Origin: Fremontodendron californicum
Lineage: Eukaryota; Streptophyta; Magnoliopsida; Malvales; Malvaceae
Assembly: GCA_030761205.1 (NCBI GenBank)
Contig: JAULJL010000027.1
Coordinates: forward strand, 5,523,001-5,587,000
Length of the DNA stretch: 64,000 nucleotides
Direction: 5' to 3'
Shown here: one piece after another, positions 11,268 through 22,848 of the stretch
Layout of the letters: every line of letters starts with the position of its first letter
How positions within the stretch are numbered: the first letter of the stretch is position 1
Program-made: the position numbers and the translations under genes
The notes under the pieces: generated by a model
Database searches by the model: none
What the model saw: only the letters and a program-made list of their open reading frames with translations
Told to the model about the DNA's origin: nothing

Positions 11268-12876
11268 GGTTCCGGCCTATGTCATAGAGGTACGCAGTGA
11301 TTCTTATACCTCTGATTTGGAAGAGAAAATCCTTTCAAAGCTAAACCGACTTCTTTTTTATTCCTCTCAAGTGTGCTTCATGATGCATGAGCTATGAATG
11401 CCGTGAATGTAACACGATGCCCATATGATGCATGTAAAGAATAAACAAATTAATGCATGAACATGTACAATGAGTGACCATGTATGTCACGAATGCAAGA
11501 CCTTATTGTAATGAATGCAATCACGATGTAGATATGATGCATGTAAAGAATAAATAAAATGATATATTGGTATATACAGAGAACGATCATGTATGTCACT
11601 AATGTATTCTACAATGAATGACCATGCATGTTATGATTGCAATATGATGCGAATTTGATTCGTCTAAAGAATAAACAAATTAATGCATGAATATATACAG
11701 AAAACCATTCATGATTTGGACTGAACTTAATTATTCAACAATTTCAGTGCACAAACTTTGCCCCCAAATTCAATCCGCAAAATTTTTGCTTTTTTGTTTT
11801 TTTTTTTGAAAAATGTTTTTTTTTTTTGTAAAAATCAAAATATTATTTTCAAAAACCAATTTCTATCAAAAACTTGTGGTAGTGGGTCTTATTATGGCAC
11901 AAATGTCCGAGTATTTATTCAACACTACCGGTTTGCAATTCTCATTTAATCACCAACAAGTGTTTATGCAATTTATCAAATGAGATTATTATCACCGTGA
12001 AATTAAAAATACAATTATAAATGTAAATGCTTTATTTACAAGTGCATCAATGCATGAAATGTACGAGATGTACGAAAAGAAATTTTTTTTTATTTACAAA
12101 CTCAAAAAGTTAGCGAACATTTGCTCCGACAGTATCGACTTATTTAAGCATCACGATGCCTTCGGAGCGAAAAATGAAACTGAATTGCGGGTAGCACGAT
12201 GTGCGTTCATCATTACCCGATTTACAGTTTTTGTTCGGGATGTAAACAAATAGCGAAAGATCACCATGTTCCTTTCAAATTTCGAGGATATTCGATCGGA
12301 AATTCGATATGGCTCTACTCAAGTTCACTACATGACGTTGAGTTCGGTTCTAAAAGGCTCCAAATTGCTCCTTACTATCGCCCGTGAAGGCTAGTAAGGC
12401 ATCCCGATTTAAAACGGGTTCAATTTGTTGGAGTATATTTTCCAGGCTTATGCGGAGGTTATTGCCTCACGAAAGCGTAGGTACTTTATTACTCCGAAAG
12501 TGTTTCGCTAGCCCATGCGGAGGTTATTGCCTCACGAGAGCGTAGGTACTTTACTTTCACCTAAAGGGATAAAGCTCGGGTATAGAGCTTATGTATGAAA
12601 TGTATGTGCTCGTGTGTGAGAAGGAACAAGCAAACCTTCGACTATTTGTCTACGACTCTTTATTCTAGACAATGCACGATTTTTAAAAAAAAAATAAACA
12701 ACATAAAAAAAAAAAAAAAAATTATGAATCAAGAATTAACAAATATCAAAGTGTAATTGCAAGCAAAATAAAAATAAAGAAAGAAAATAAAGAGTATTAA
12801 AATTAAATAACGATTAAATCCATTAATTCGAGATTTTAAAACAACATATGATCAATTTGTGGCTCGACTCTCAAAC
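11268..12876 (-). other. Leader (5' untranslated part) of element A
   Basis: About 1.6 kb between primer site and gag without a convincing gene. It holds three diverged copies of a roughly 110-bp repeat (about 11420-11720) containing ATGCATGTAAAGAATAAA and GACCATGTATGTCA. It also holds two copies of a roughly 45-bp block (about 12445-12495 and 12512-12556) with TGCGGAGGTTATTGCCTCAC. The second block is recognisable, on the other strand, in the leader of element B (34600-34735). Confidence 0.7.
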
Positions 12877-12895
12877 GTCCCCAGTGGAGTCGCCA
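12877..12895 (-). other. tRNA primer-binding site of element A
   Basis: On the minus strand TGGCGACTCCACTGGGGAC starts four bases after the 5' LTR. Beginning with TGG it can pair with a tRNA 3' CCA end. It matches the site of element B (34374-34392) at 18 of 19 bases. Ogre elements are reported to use tRNA-Arg; I infer the same here. Confidence 0.85.
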
Positions 12896-12898
12896 AGC

Positions 12899-15800
12899 TG
12901 TCATAACGGTTTTTTCGGACCGCTACGACGAATTTGATGAAAACACAAAAAATGGAGTCGCCACCAATCTTTTTTGCTAGGTGTGATTGGCCACCTATTA
13001 AAACCGATTTTAGCAAAATATTTTAAAATTAATTAAAACATTTTTAAAACCAATTTCGAAGTCCGCGCTTTGAACCAGAGAGAAAACAAAATCGGGTTCG
13101 GGAGTCGGTTACGTACGGGGAAGGATTAGCACCCCCGCAACGCCCGTTTAGAAAACGGTACCACTTGATCACGTGTTATCTTTAATCTCGATTTAATGGA
13201 TTTAACATCGGTATTTTAAAAATAATTCTCTTTTATTTTTTTTATTCTTAAAAAAAAACATGTTTATTATTTTTTGGATTTTCTTGAACTGTTTTTTTTA
13301 TTTTTAGAAATCGAAAGTGAACATAAATTTATTATCGAAAATACTCATTAAATATTCCCGACACTCTCGGTGGTATTTAACGAGATCTTCTCACCTCAAG
13401 ACATCTTAGGAATCACAACCGTGATATCCTTCGAATTCCGTCGTCGGCAATTTACATCCATTTTTTTTATTCAAATGCGTATGATGCGAATATTTAAATA
13501 TCGGATACATACGGCTTAACATATAACTATAAAATTAAACATGCGAATCGTAATATTAAAAACACGAGCATGGCAAAATATCGAGCGCAATAAACATTCG
13601 CTCTTTATTCATTTTTTTTTATTTTGATTATTTCCATTTTTTTTAAACGAAAACGAATTTTTGTATCGAGCATGTCGCCAAATATTCCCACCACTCGTGG
13701 TGATATTTAACGAAACTCTCTCACCTCAAGATATCTTAGGAATCACTACCGTGACGTCCTTCGAATTCCGTCGTCGGTTAATCCGTATTTATTAAAATCT
13801 CTTTTTTTTTTTTAAAAAAAAAATAAATTAAAATGCTTTTAATGATTAATTTCGAAATAAAGAAAATTATCTATGTAAGAATAATTATCGAACCATTCCG
13901 ATACTTTCGATAATGTTTTGATTATTATTCTTACTCGGACCATTTCAAAGAACGATTGATACTTCGACCATCCCGCGAAAGAAATCCGTTTTAGAGAATT
14001 TTATTTACCGAAAATAATTTTAAAAGACATGTATTAATTAGAAAAATTATTATTTTAATATTTTAAAATCGAAACTGAATAACAAAAATATATCGAATGC
14101 CGGACAAAATAAATAAATACAAATAGTAATGAAAATAAATACGAAAATTAAAATCATACCTGACAAATGTCGAGAATCCGAAAAATCAAAATGCCGGACT
14201 TGATCTTCGTAAAATCACCTGAAAATGTCAAAAATAAAAATCAAAACTTCAAAAACGATCATCGTAAAATTTTTTTATTTTTATTTTCATTTTTTAATTT
14301 TTTATTCATCATTCTTGATTTTTTTTTTTTAAATTTAATTTCTAATTTTCCCCTTTTTTTTCATTTTTATTTTTTTTATATATTTTTTTCTTTTTATATA
14401 TATTTATTCTTTTTCAATTTATTTATTTTTGTTTTTTCTTTTTTTCTTCTTTTCTTTCTTTTTTTTTCTTTCTGGCCCAGGATCAGGCCTGGCCTGCTGG
14501 GCCAGGTCCGATCCTGGCCTGGCCTGCTGGGCCGGGTATGGCCCAGCTTTCTTTCTTTTTTTTTTTGTTTTTTTTTTTTTTCGGGTTAGGGGTACCCGCG
14601 CGGACCCGGGTCGGATCCGGGTCCAGGCGCGGACACCTCTTACCGAAACGGCGCCGTTTCGGTGGCACCAAAACGGCACCGTTATGGCGCCTTCTTTCTT
14701 TTTTTTTTCTTTTGAACCGGGTCAGGCGCGCGGATCCCGGGTCGACCCGCGGGTCCGCGCGCGGACCCTGGCTCTAAAACGGCGTCGTTTTGACGCCGTT
14801 TAATTTTTTAAAAAAATGGGTGACCCGCGCGGACCCCGGGTCGACCCGCGGGTCCACGCGCGGGTCACCTCGACCCGCTCCCCCATACGGTGCCGTTTCG
14901 GCACCGTATAAATACCCCCCAATCCCTTTTTTTTTCATTTTTTTTCTTTTTTTTTTCTCCTTTCTCTCTCTTCTTTTTTCTCTCTCACTCTCTCCCACAG
15001 AAACCCAGATTCCGACGGCTGGCCACCGCGCCGGCCGCTGTCCACCGTCGCCGGCCGCCGCACGCCGGCGGCCGGCAAACTCCAAATTTCATACCCGAGG
15101 GGGTTTCGACCCCCTCGTCACGGATCCGGGCTCCGTTTAGCCCGGATCCCCACCGAATTTCGTAGATCTAGGTTTTTTTGTGTTGGCTGTGTGGTTCTTT
15201 TTTGTTTTTTCTTTTGCAGGTTTTTTTTGGTTTCGAGGAGATGGGGGGTCGGGATCTGTTTTTTTTGGTTGTCGGTGGTGGAGGAAGGGGGTCCGAATCG
15301 GGATTTCGGACCCCGATCTGGGTTTTTTGATGAACGTGGGGGGGGCGGTCCGAGCCTGGTTTTTTTTCAAATCTGGGGACCTCCCTCCCCTCCTCCTTGC
15401 CTGAGGCTTCGGCCTCTTTTGGTTTTTTTGGGGGGTTCGAGTCTGGGGGATCCGAATCCGGGGGCCTCCCTCTCCCTCCTCCTCCTCCTCATTTGTTTTC
15501 GAATCTGGGCCTCCTTTTATGGAGGGTTGAGTGTGTGTGGGTTTCTGTTGGGGTGGTTGGCGTGTTGGTGGGGGTGGCGTGTAGGTTGGGTGGCGTGTTG
15601 CAGGGGAGGGCTGTGAGGGTGGCAGAGGTGGCAGGGAGGCTGGTGGCAGAGGGCTGTCAGGTTAGGGGAAAAAGGGGGAGGCGGCTAGGGTTTCAAGGGT
15701 TTCTGGTTAGGGTTAGGGGAAATGGGCCGGCTGGGCTGATGGGTTTGGGCCCACTGGTGGCCCGGTTTGGGGGTTGAGGGGTTGGGCCAGTTGGGCATTG

Positions 15801-16025
15801 GGCCTGGTGTTTACAGATTGGGGTTTTGGGCTGGAAATGGGCCAATGGGCCTGGATAGCAGATTGGGCCTGCTGAATAGCAGGCCCGGTTCGGGGGTTGA
15901 GGGGTTTGGGCCGGAAATGGGCCAATGGGCCTGGATAGCAGATTGGGCCTGCTGAATAGCAGGCCCGATTCGTACTTGGCCCGGGTCGGATTCGAATCCG
16001 ACCCGGACGAAAATTGGTTATTACA
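12899..16025 (-). repeat. 5' LTR of element A (3,127 bp)
   Basis: Direct repeat of 1762-4852, with the same termini and the same internal palindromes and TATA motif. It carries the roughly 35 extra T-rich bases near 14370. Its outer end at 16025 is followed by the second ATAAT target copy. By its position in element sense this LTR would drive gag transcription. Confidence 0.92.
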
Positions 16026-16702
16026 ATAATGAAATAATATGAACTGATAAAACTCATTTTATGTGATATATATTTTTAAAAAAATAGAAATATGGGCTTA
16101 AAAAGCATAATGGTATTCTGTCTTTTTTAGTTTGAAAATAATAATATGCTTATTAAAATTTTATTGTGTATCTATATATTATTATAAAAAAAAATGTGTC
16201 GACAACCAAATAAAAAAAATTAAATATTTTATATAATATTTTTAATAAAAAATATTACTATAATATTTTAAAAAAAAACAATTAAATTCTTACACATTTT
16301 TCTAAAAAATTATTTATTATTTATATTTAATTTTTTAAATATATATTAGTGTCGGGAATTTAAATAGTTTTAACTTTTAAAAGGCCTAAGACATCAATTA
16401 ACCGATCCAACAAATATTAAGTAGCACAGATTCAATGATTAGTGCATGATTCCTGCTTAAAAGATCATGGTTCGACTCCTTAATCCTTATCCCCAAATTA
16501 TATTAAAAAAAAACAAAACAAAATAGCGAGTACAAAAACAAATAAAGCCCCGCCGTACACCGCAACTTGCCTTGTTGGCAAAAAAAAAAAGAAAAAAGTT
16601 AAAACGCAGAAGTGTGAGAAACCCCTCACTAAATATCAAAAAAGAAAGAAAGAAAAACCCCTCACTCAGATCTCCCAGACTCCCCACCAACCTTTCCCCA
16701 CA
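16026..16702. other. Upstream region of threonine synthase with SINE-like relic
   Basis: AT-rich flank between the end of element A and the threonine synthase start. About 16400-16500 resembles a tRNA-derived SINE on the plus strand: an A-box-like TAGCACAGATTCAATGATTA, a good B box GGTTCGACTCC (16470-16480), then an A-rich tail near 16503. The last 100 bases before the ATG are probably the 5' untranslated leader. No clear TATA box is assigned. Confidence 0.4.
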
Positions 16703-18238
16703 ATGGCGGCTTTTTCTCTTTTCTCCTCCGCTCACATTGCCGCTAAACCTAACCTTCATTTCATCAAAGCCTCCACTTCCGATGTCCCCAAAACCTCCCC
16801 TCCACCACCATCCCTCAAGCCCCACCACAACATCCGCGAAGAAGCTCGTCTCCACAACGCCGCGACCTTCACGACCAACCACCCTCGCTTCACCGCCAAA
16901 TACGTCCCATTCACCGCCATTTCGGACCCTTACTCTTCCGATGAATCCTACTCTCTCGACGAGATCGTCTACCGATCTCAATCAGGCTCCCTCCTCGACG
17001 TCCATCACGACATGTCCGCCCTCAAACACTTCGACGGCGCCTACTGGCGAAACCTCTTTGACTCGCGTGTTGGAAAGACCACGTGGCCGTTCGGTTCCGG
17101 TGTCTGGTCGAAAAAAGAATGGGTCCTACCTGAAATTGACGATGATGACATCATCTCTGCTTTTGAAGGGAACTCTAACCTCTTCTGGGCCGAAAGGTAC
17201 GGCAAACACTTCTTAGGAATGAACGATTTATGGGTAAAACATTGTGGGATTAGCCATACGGGTAGTTTTAAAGATTTGGGCATGACAGTTTTAGTTAGTC
17301 AAGTTAACAGGTTAAGGAAAATGAATAAACCAGTTGTTGGAGTTGGCTGTGCTTCTACAGGGGACACGTCAGCAGCATTATCTGCTTATTGCGCTGCTGC
17401 TGGGATTCCTTCTATTGTCTTTTTACCTGCTAATAGGATTTCCCTGGCTCAACTTGTTCAACCCATTGCAAATGGTGCCTTTGTTTTGAGTATTGATACC
17501 GATTTTGATGGGTGTATGCAGTTGATTAGGGAAGTAACAGCAGAGTTGCCGATTTATTTGGCTAATTCTCTGAATAGTTTGCGGCTTGAAGGACAAAAAA
17601 CGGCTGCTATTGAGATTTTACAGCAGTTTGATTGGGATGTTCCAGATTGGGTTATTGTTCCGGGTGGAAATCTTGGGAATATTTATGCTTTTTATAAAGG
17701 GTTTTCAATGTGCAAAGAGTTGGGACTTGTTGATAGGATTCCTAGGTTGGTTTGTGCACAAGCTGCAAATGCGAACCCGTTGTATTTGTATTTTAAGTCT
17801 GGTTGGAAGGATTTTAAGCCTGTGAAAGCAAATACAACGTTTGCCTCTGCTATCCAGATTGGTGATCCTGTTTCCATTGATAGAGCTGTGTATGCTTTGA
17901 AAAATTCGAATGGGATTGTTGAGGAAGCTACTGAGGAGGAGTTGATGGATGCTATGGCACAAGCTGATTCTACTGGGATGTTTACTTGCCCACATACAGG
18001 GGTGGCATTGACTGCATTGATTAAGCTTAGGAGAAGTGGGGTTATTGGTCCTACGGATAGGACAGTGGTGGTGAGTACGGCCCATGGGTTGAAATTTACA
18101 CAGAGTAAGATTGATTATCACTCCAATGATATTAAGGATATGGCTTGCAGATTGGCTAACCCTCCGGTGCAAGTAAAGGCAGATTTTGGGTCGGTAATGG
18201 ATGTTTTGAAGAAGTATTTGTTAAGTAAAGCCCATTAG
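16703..18238 (+). CDS. TS1: Threonine synthase, chloroplastic, 511 aa
   Basis: The enzyme converts O-phosphohomoserine to threonine with pyridoxal phosphate in the chloroplast, at the branch point between threonine and methionine synthesis. Plant forms are activated by S-adenosylmethionine. The first 40 or so residues are Ala/Ser/Pro-rich and look like a plastid transit peptide. The PLP lysine lies in HTGSFKDLG (Lys190), and the phosphate-binding loop GGNLGN is at 321-326. Other family motifs include VGCASTGDTSAALSAYCAA and TAHGLKF near the end. The gene is intronless and full length for the family (about 510-530 residues). The start is the first Met, preceded by ACA and followed by GCG. Codon use shifts sharply from C-ending to T-ending near 17200. 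Confidence 0.95.
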   Translation: MAAFSLFSSAHIAAKPNLHFIKASTSDVPKTSPPPPSLKPHHNIREEARLHNAATFTTNHPRFTAKYVPFTAISDPYSSDESYSLDEIVYRSQSGSLLDVHHDMSALKHFDGAYWRNLFDSRVGKTTWPFGSGVWSKKEWVLPEIDDDDIISAFEGNSNLFWAERYGKHFLGMNDLWVKHCGISHTGSFKDLGMTVLVSQVNRLRKMNKPVVGVGCASTGDTSAALSAYCAAAGIPSIVFLPANRISLAQLVQPIANGAFVLSIDTDFDGCMQLIREVTAELPIYLANSLNSLRLEGQKTAAIEILQQFDWDVPDWVIVPGGNLGNIYAFYKGFSMCKELGLVDRIPRLVCAQAANANPLYLYFKSGWKDFKPVKANTTFASAIQIGDPVSIDRAVYALKNSNGIVEEATEEELMDAMAQADSTGMFTCPHTGVALTALIKLRRSGVIGPTDRTVVVSTAHGLKFTQSKIDYHSNDIKDMACRLANPPVQVKADFGSVMDVLKKYLLSKAH

Positions 18239-19461
18239 GCTGATTATTATGAGCATTATAAGATTTGCTCATGTACCTTTCTATTGCTTGGTTTAGGCAT
18301 TGCTGTTGCTATTTTAATGTATTTTTCTTTCCAACTTATTAGAGTCTTCTTGTTAGGATTGTAGCTTTTGAAGAGAGAAAACATCTTTGCAAGGCATATC
18401 AATTTTGGAGGAGCTCTTTACCATTTGAATTTAATGGCATTTTCCTTGGTTAACTTTTTTCCTTAATTGTTTACTAATTATATTAGTATATTTTTCCACA
18501 CTGTAGATTGCGTTATTCTTTGTGCTATTATTGGTCTTTGTTTTTATGGTTATTACTTATTAGAGAAGTGAACGATCATGACAGGAATATACATATGCAT
18601 TTTTTAGCCAATACACATAGGCCACAGTCCTTTATTATGGTTCTTTAGAGAAATTGTTTGGAAGTTTTAGAATTTTTTTATTCAAGCAACCTTTTGTCTG
18701 AGCCTCTCAGGTATGATCAATTCTAGGAATGTGCAGTTCTTTTATCAGCTAAACTGGAAATATTTTAACTTATCAATGTTCAGAGATTATTAACCTAATA
18801 ATGATCTAAGACATTATGTGTAATCATCATGGTTTGGGGTTAAGATGTGAAAGATGAGGGATAATGAAAGCAAGAAAGGATGTGTCTTTTAAGAAAACTT
18901 TTGTTACAAATTTTCTAATAATCTGCTATGGAGAGCAAGCATGGGTCTAATTGCAAAGTAAGTGTAGTCCAGTTGCTTGCTTGATTTCCTGGATTCTTGG
19001 ACTCTTGCCCTGAAAAATCTTGAAGCCTGAAGATCGGCATCAGCAGGAGGTATATGGTGGCATAAGATCCGATTGTATCACTCAACTCTAGCCAATTTGC
19101 TAGTTTGAGAAATTACATGAACTATACTATAGACTGTATTGTCAATTAGTCAGGTTATGGTGTTTGATATTTGTTCCAGGGATGATGTTCTTAAACTCAA
19201 GGGAGTTGATCATCTTTTACTCGTCTGATCTCCGCCACCTTCTTTTTTCATATTTTCCATTTTTCTTGTAACTGTTCAGTTGCCTTTAGATGAAAAATGT
19301 GAGTGAAAACAATCTTTCAGGGTGATGGTGACTTGATATGATGAGAGATTGATGTGACTAAAATCGGTTCAATTTTTGTGGCAGATGTCCTTCCCCCAGA
19401 GTCACTCTGTTTAACGCTAGAGATAGCATACTCCGTTCAGCTTGATTTTATGTATCCAGAT
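18239..19461 (+). other. 3' flank of threonine synthase, no gene seen
   Basis: Contains the probable 3' untranslated region followed by unique-looking AT-rich DNA. I see no coding exon with family similarity before the aminopeptidase fragment begins at about 19462. Confidence 0.5.
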
Positions 19462-21437
19462 TAGTTATATGACTACTGAAATCATGTTTCCTGAGTGGAA
19501 AATATGGACTCAATTTCTTCAAGAAACTAATGGTGGCTTGCGCCTGGATGCACAGCAGAAATCTCATCCAATTGAGGTAAGGAATAGTTAGTGATTGCTC
19601 AAAAGCATGCACAACATATAGTCAATGCAGGCTAAACAATTTGAATTTAAAAACTATTTTGTCTGTGAAATTAACTTTTCCAAATGATGTTGCTGTAATG
19701 AGGAACTGTTCCAACCACTTCCTATTAGGAACTTATGATGGATTGAATCTTATACCAAAATAGAGCTGTCATATGCATATAGTTTTGATACTGTTTTTTA
19801 TCTTTATCCTAATGTATTTGCCTCTTAAGTTTCCTCAAATTTAAAGTCACAAGTGAAATAAGTTACTAGTTCCACTTCCAACTTAAATAGGAAAAATTCA
19901 TAAGAAGTCTGCAACTGCAAACATGCCTCATCCAATCCCCACACAATGTATCCTTCATGACCTGATCTGCCTTTTTTTAGATGGAAATCCAACATGTTCA
20001 TTCACTTGGTGAAATATTTGATTCTATAAGCTATGATAAGGGATCAGCTGTTATCCGAATGTTACAAGGATATCTTGGGGATAAGATATTCCAGATAGGT
20101 AATATTTTAATTTAAAGAATGAAGTTATTCTCTATATAGGACTATAGAAAAAAAGTTCTGGCTTTCTGTTAAAACTTACAGGATGGTTCCATTTTTCCTT
20201 AGAGACCATATATTTCTTCCTCTGGTATCACCTTGAAGCTGCTATTTGATCATATTGGAACCTTTTCTTGGGGGTCCGAGTGAGCCCAACTCTCCTAATA
20301 CAGCATGATTTGTTTGTCCACTTTATGTATTGCGAGAGTGTCTATTTCACATATTCACCAAATGTCTGTGTTAGTAAATTCCAGATTGTGGTTGTTTGGT
20401 TTCTATTTAACCAGATTGTTACCATATAATATGCTACATGTAGATATAGTTATAATGTGATTAATATATTTGAAATGAATTGTCAGGAAAGAACACTTTG
20501 CTAGGCTATAACTTTTATTTGCATCTCTTGAGTTCCAAACTTGTAAGTTCGTTTTCCAAGTCAGAAATCTTTAAACTCATACATGAAAAGATATGCGTGG
20601 AAAAATGTGAAGACAGATGATTTATGGAGTGCCCTTTCATAGGAATCTGGCACTAAAGTAAATGCAATGATGGACAGTTGGACAAAGCAAAAGGGATATC
20701 CTGTTACTCCATGTAATGAGAAAAGATTATATGAAACGGTTACTCCATGTCAACATATAATCTTTTTTCTCTCAGTAACATCTAAAGACCATATTTTGGA
20801 ATTTGTACAGGTACTCATCCGTTTATCATCAAACATGAATTACTTGGGGGATTGTTTCTTTCTTCAAAATTTTCCTGAAAATGAGGATATCTGATAATTG
20901 TTTGCAATTTGCAGTCACAATTCTTATCATCTGGTTTGCATGGTGAGGGGCAGTGGAATGTTCCAATAACCTTGGCCCTTGGTTCTTATGACAGAAGGAG
21001 AAATTTCGCTTTTGGAATCAAGATTTGAAAGAGTGAATGTCTATGAACTGTTTCATTCTTCAGATGGAAAGAATCAAGATGAAAATAGTGAAACTTCAAG
21101 GGCCAAGGTTAATGTTGATCAAAGTGGTTTCTATAGAGTAAAAAACGGAGATGAACTTGCTGCCCGACTGAGGAAAGCAGTAGAGAACAAATTACTTGTC
21201 AGCAATGGATTCTGTATCATGTGGGTTCATAATATCAGATTTTATTTGATTTTAGGCATGAATTACAGTGGCAGCTGATAGCTAAGGGCACACCATGGTT
21301 GAATTCAGCATTCACTGCCAAGTTTCTGTATTTGGTGCATGATTATCTCTGTTTACTATTGCATTAAAATATGCATCAATTGGTGTAGCAATTTAGTCTT
21401 TCCTGGCTAGATACATTGCATACTGGTAGACTGCATC

Positions 21438-21475
<38 letters not shown>

Positions 21476-21858
21476 ACTTGTTTTAGCAAATGTATTTAGC
21501 ATCTTAGTACAAATGAATGAGGAACATTTTCATTCATGATGATGTACATTCTTCCTGATCAATTAGAATGATCTTATTTTCAGGCATCTTGGATGACATG
21601 TATGCTCTTTCTATGGCTTGTGAACCACCATTATCATCTTCAAAAAGAGGTTGATTACATTGTGTTATCAAAACTTATTGATGTAAGGAGATCTTTTCAC
21701 CTTGATTATGGCACACTTCAAGGCTAATAATTATGCAACCTGACATTTTTGGCATTTTTTGCGACAGGTTTGCTACAGTGTTCTGAGTATCATACCAGAT
21801 CTAGTAAACGCATTTAAAGAGTTTTTCATCAATCTCCTACTATTTTCTGCTGAGTAAG
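19462..21858 (+). pseudogene. Aminopeptidase M1 (APM1-like) pseudogene fragment
   Basis: Exon-like pieces in order match the middle and C-terminal part of plant M1 (puromycin-sensitive type) aminopeptidases. About 19462-19577 encodes FPEWKIWTQFL and LRLDAQQKSHPIEV. About 19981-20098 encodes HSLGEIFDSISYDKGSAVIRM. About 20576-20720 encodes DSWTKQKGYPV. A short piece ends at 20812. About 20913-21215 encodes SQFLSSG, GQWNVPITL and VNVDQSGFYRVK. About 21584-21685 and 21769-21858 give weaker matches. Intron-like gaps with splice motifs are kept, so this is a DNA-level duplicate, not a retrocopy. The N-terminal half with the GAMEN and HEXXH zinc motifs is absent. There is an in-frame TAG at 20640-20642 and at least one further frame break near 21000. 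No active enzyme can be made. Confidence 0.85.
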
Positions 21859-22848
21859 AACAGTTTGTTGAGTGAAGATATAATTTTAACCCAGTGATCA
21901 GAGTTATAGGCCATCTGCTTCTAATCTTATTAATTTGGTTTTAGGCGTTTGGTTGAAATGTTATGATATGCATGCAATCAAGTTGTTGTTGACTTGGTCT
22001 TTTCAGCCAGGGCAGGCTTATCTCTAGTGTCAAAACTTCAAGGTCAAGATCAATCATGTTCATAAATTTTGTTCTACATAAGTGGTGCTCATTTATAGCA
22101 ATCTAAGTTTCTTGCAATCATGGTCCGGCAATATGTATATTCGTATCGTATTCATATTTTTTTTCATATAATAATTTTATTTAAGATGTTATATATTTAT
22201 ACAAAGTTTGACACATTAATAATTCGTGTTAATAAACTTTAGCATGTTCGTGCATTCATATCATATTCGTGTTATTTTTTCGTATTGTGTCGTGTCCAAA
22301 ATTATCAGGTTTATGGACAATATAAACATGTAAGATGATTTAATTGTCCCACAGGCACAGCCAAAGTATACACAAGATACTTTGATTACTTTTCTTGCAG
22401 TCACTCCTGAAGTATGTACATGACAATCTGATTTAATTTTGTTAGTCACATGCTAAAGCTATAATTACTTGATACTTGTCAAAATTAGGCTTTGGAATAG
22501 CAGCCACCAAACAAACATGATATTGTTTGATTTTTAAAAGAAAACATTAAACGACAACTAAAATCCAAACAGAGAAAAAAGACATATTATATGATTGCTT
22601 TTTATTTCACACATAAAAAAAAAAAAATCACAAATTGGGAATAATATATAACAATCATAAAACACCAAAAATTCACCTCTAAAAATTCGAATAAATAAAT
22701 ACATTGCAATAGAACTTCATGAAAGGACAAAAAAAAAAAAAAAAATCCTATAATTTAACTTCTTCTGTGTATGTAAGAGTGAGAATAACTCAAATAAACA
22801 AATTTTGCAGCAAAAATAAATATAAAAAAAGCCTTAGATTTCTGCTTC
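21859..22848. repeat. Intergenic DNA with one copy of the GTCGTG repeat family
   Basis: About 22120-22310 contains TTCGTATCGTATTCATATT, ACACATTAATAATTCGTG and TTGTGTCGTGTCC, an isolated copy of the repeat that is clustered at 25060-26230. The rest is AT-rich and includes the probable 3' untranslated region of the minus-strand gene at 22849. No gene seen. Confidence 0.5.

Larger units (their letters stand above)
1762..16025 (-). mobile_element. Complete gag-only Tat/Ogre-like LTR retrotransposon (element A)
   Basis: The element is 14,264 bp, flanked by the 5-bp target duplication ATAAT (1757-1761 and 16026-16030). Its LTRs (1762-4852 and 12899-16025) are nearly identical. In element sense it reads on the minus strand: 5' LTR 12899-16025, primer site 12877-12895, leader, gag 11267-9774, long non-coding part with two minisatellite arrays, polypurine tract 4853-4867, 3' LTR 1762-4852. 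LTR ends are TG...CA. I find no protease, reverse transcriptase, RNase H or integrase, so it is non-autonomous, matching the TR-GAG (terminal-repeat with GAG) type. The primer site and leader resemble those of element B, which places it in the Tat/Ogre lineage of Ty3/gypsy. LTR identity indicates recent insertion. Confidence 0.9.

Noticed and set aside
16400..16500. Functional tRNA gene
   Set aside because: A and B boxes are recognisable but no cloverleaf or acceptor stem can be folded; more like a SINE relic.
16487..17216. Overlapping frames of 164 and 214 codons on threonine synthase
   Set aside because: They are other-frame shadows of the GC-rich first part of the threonine synthase gene.
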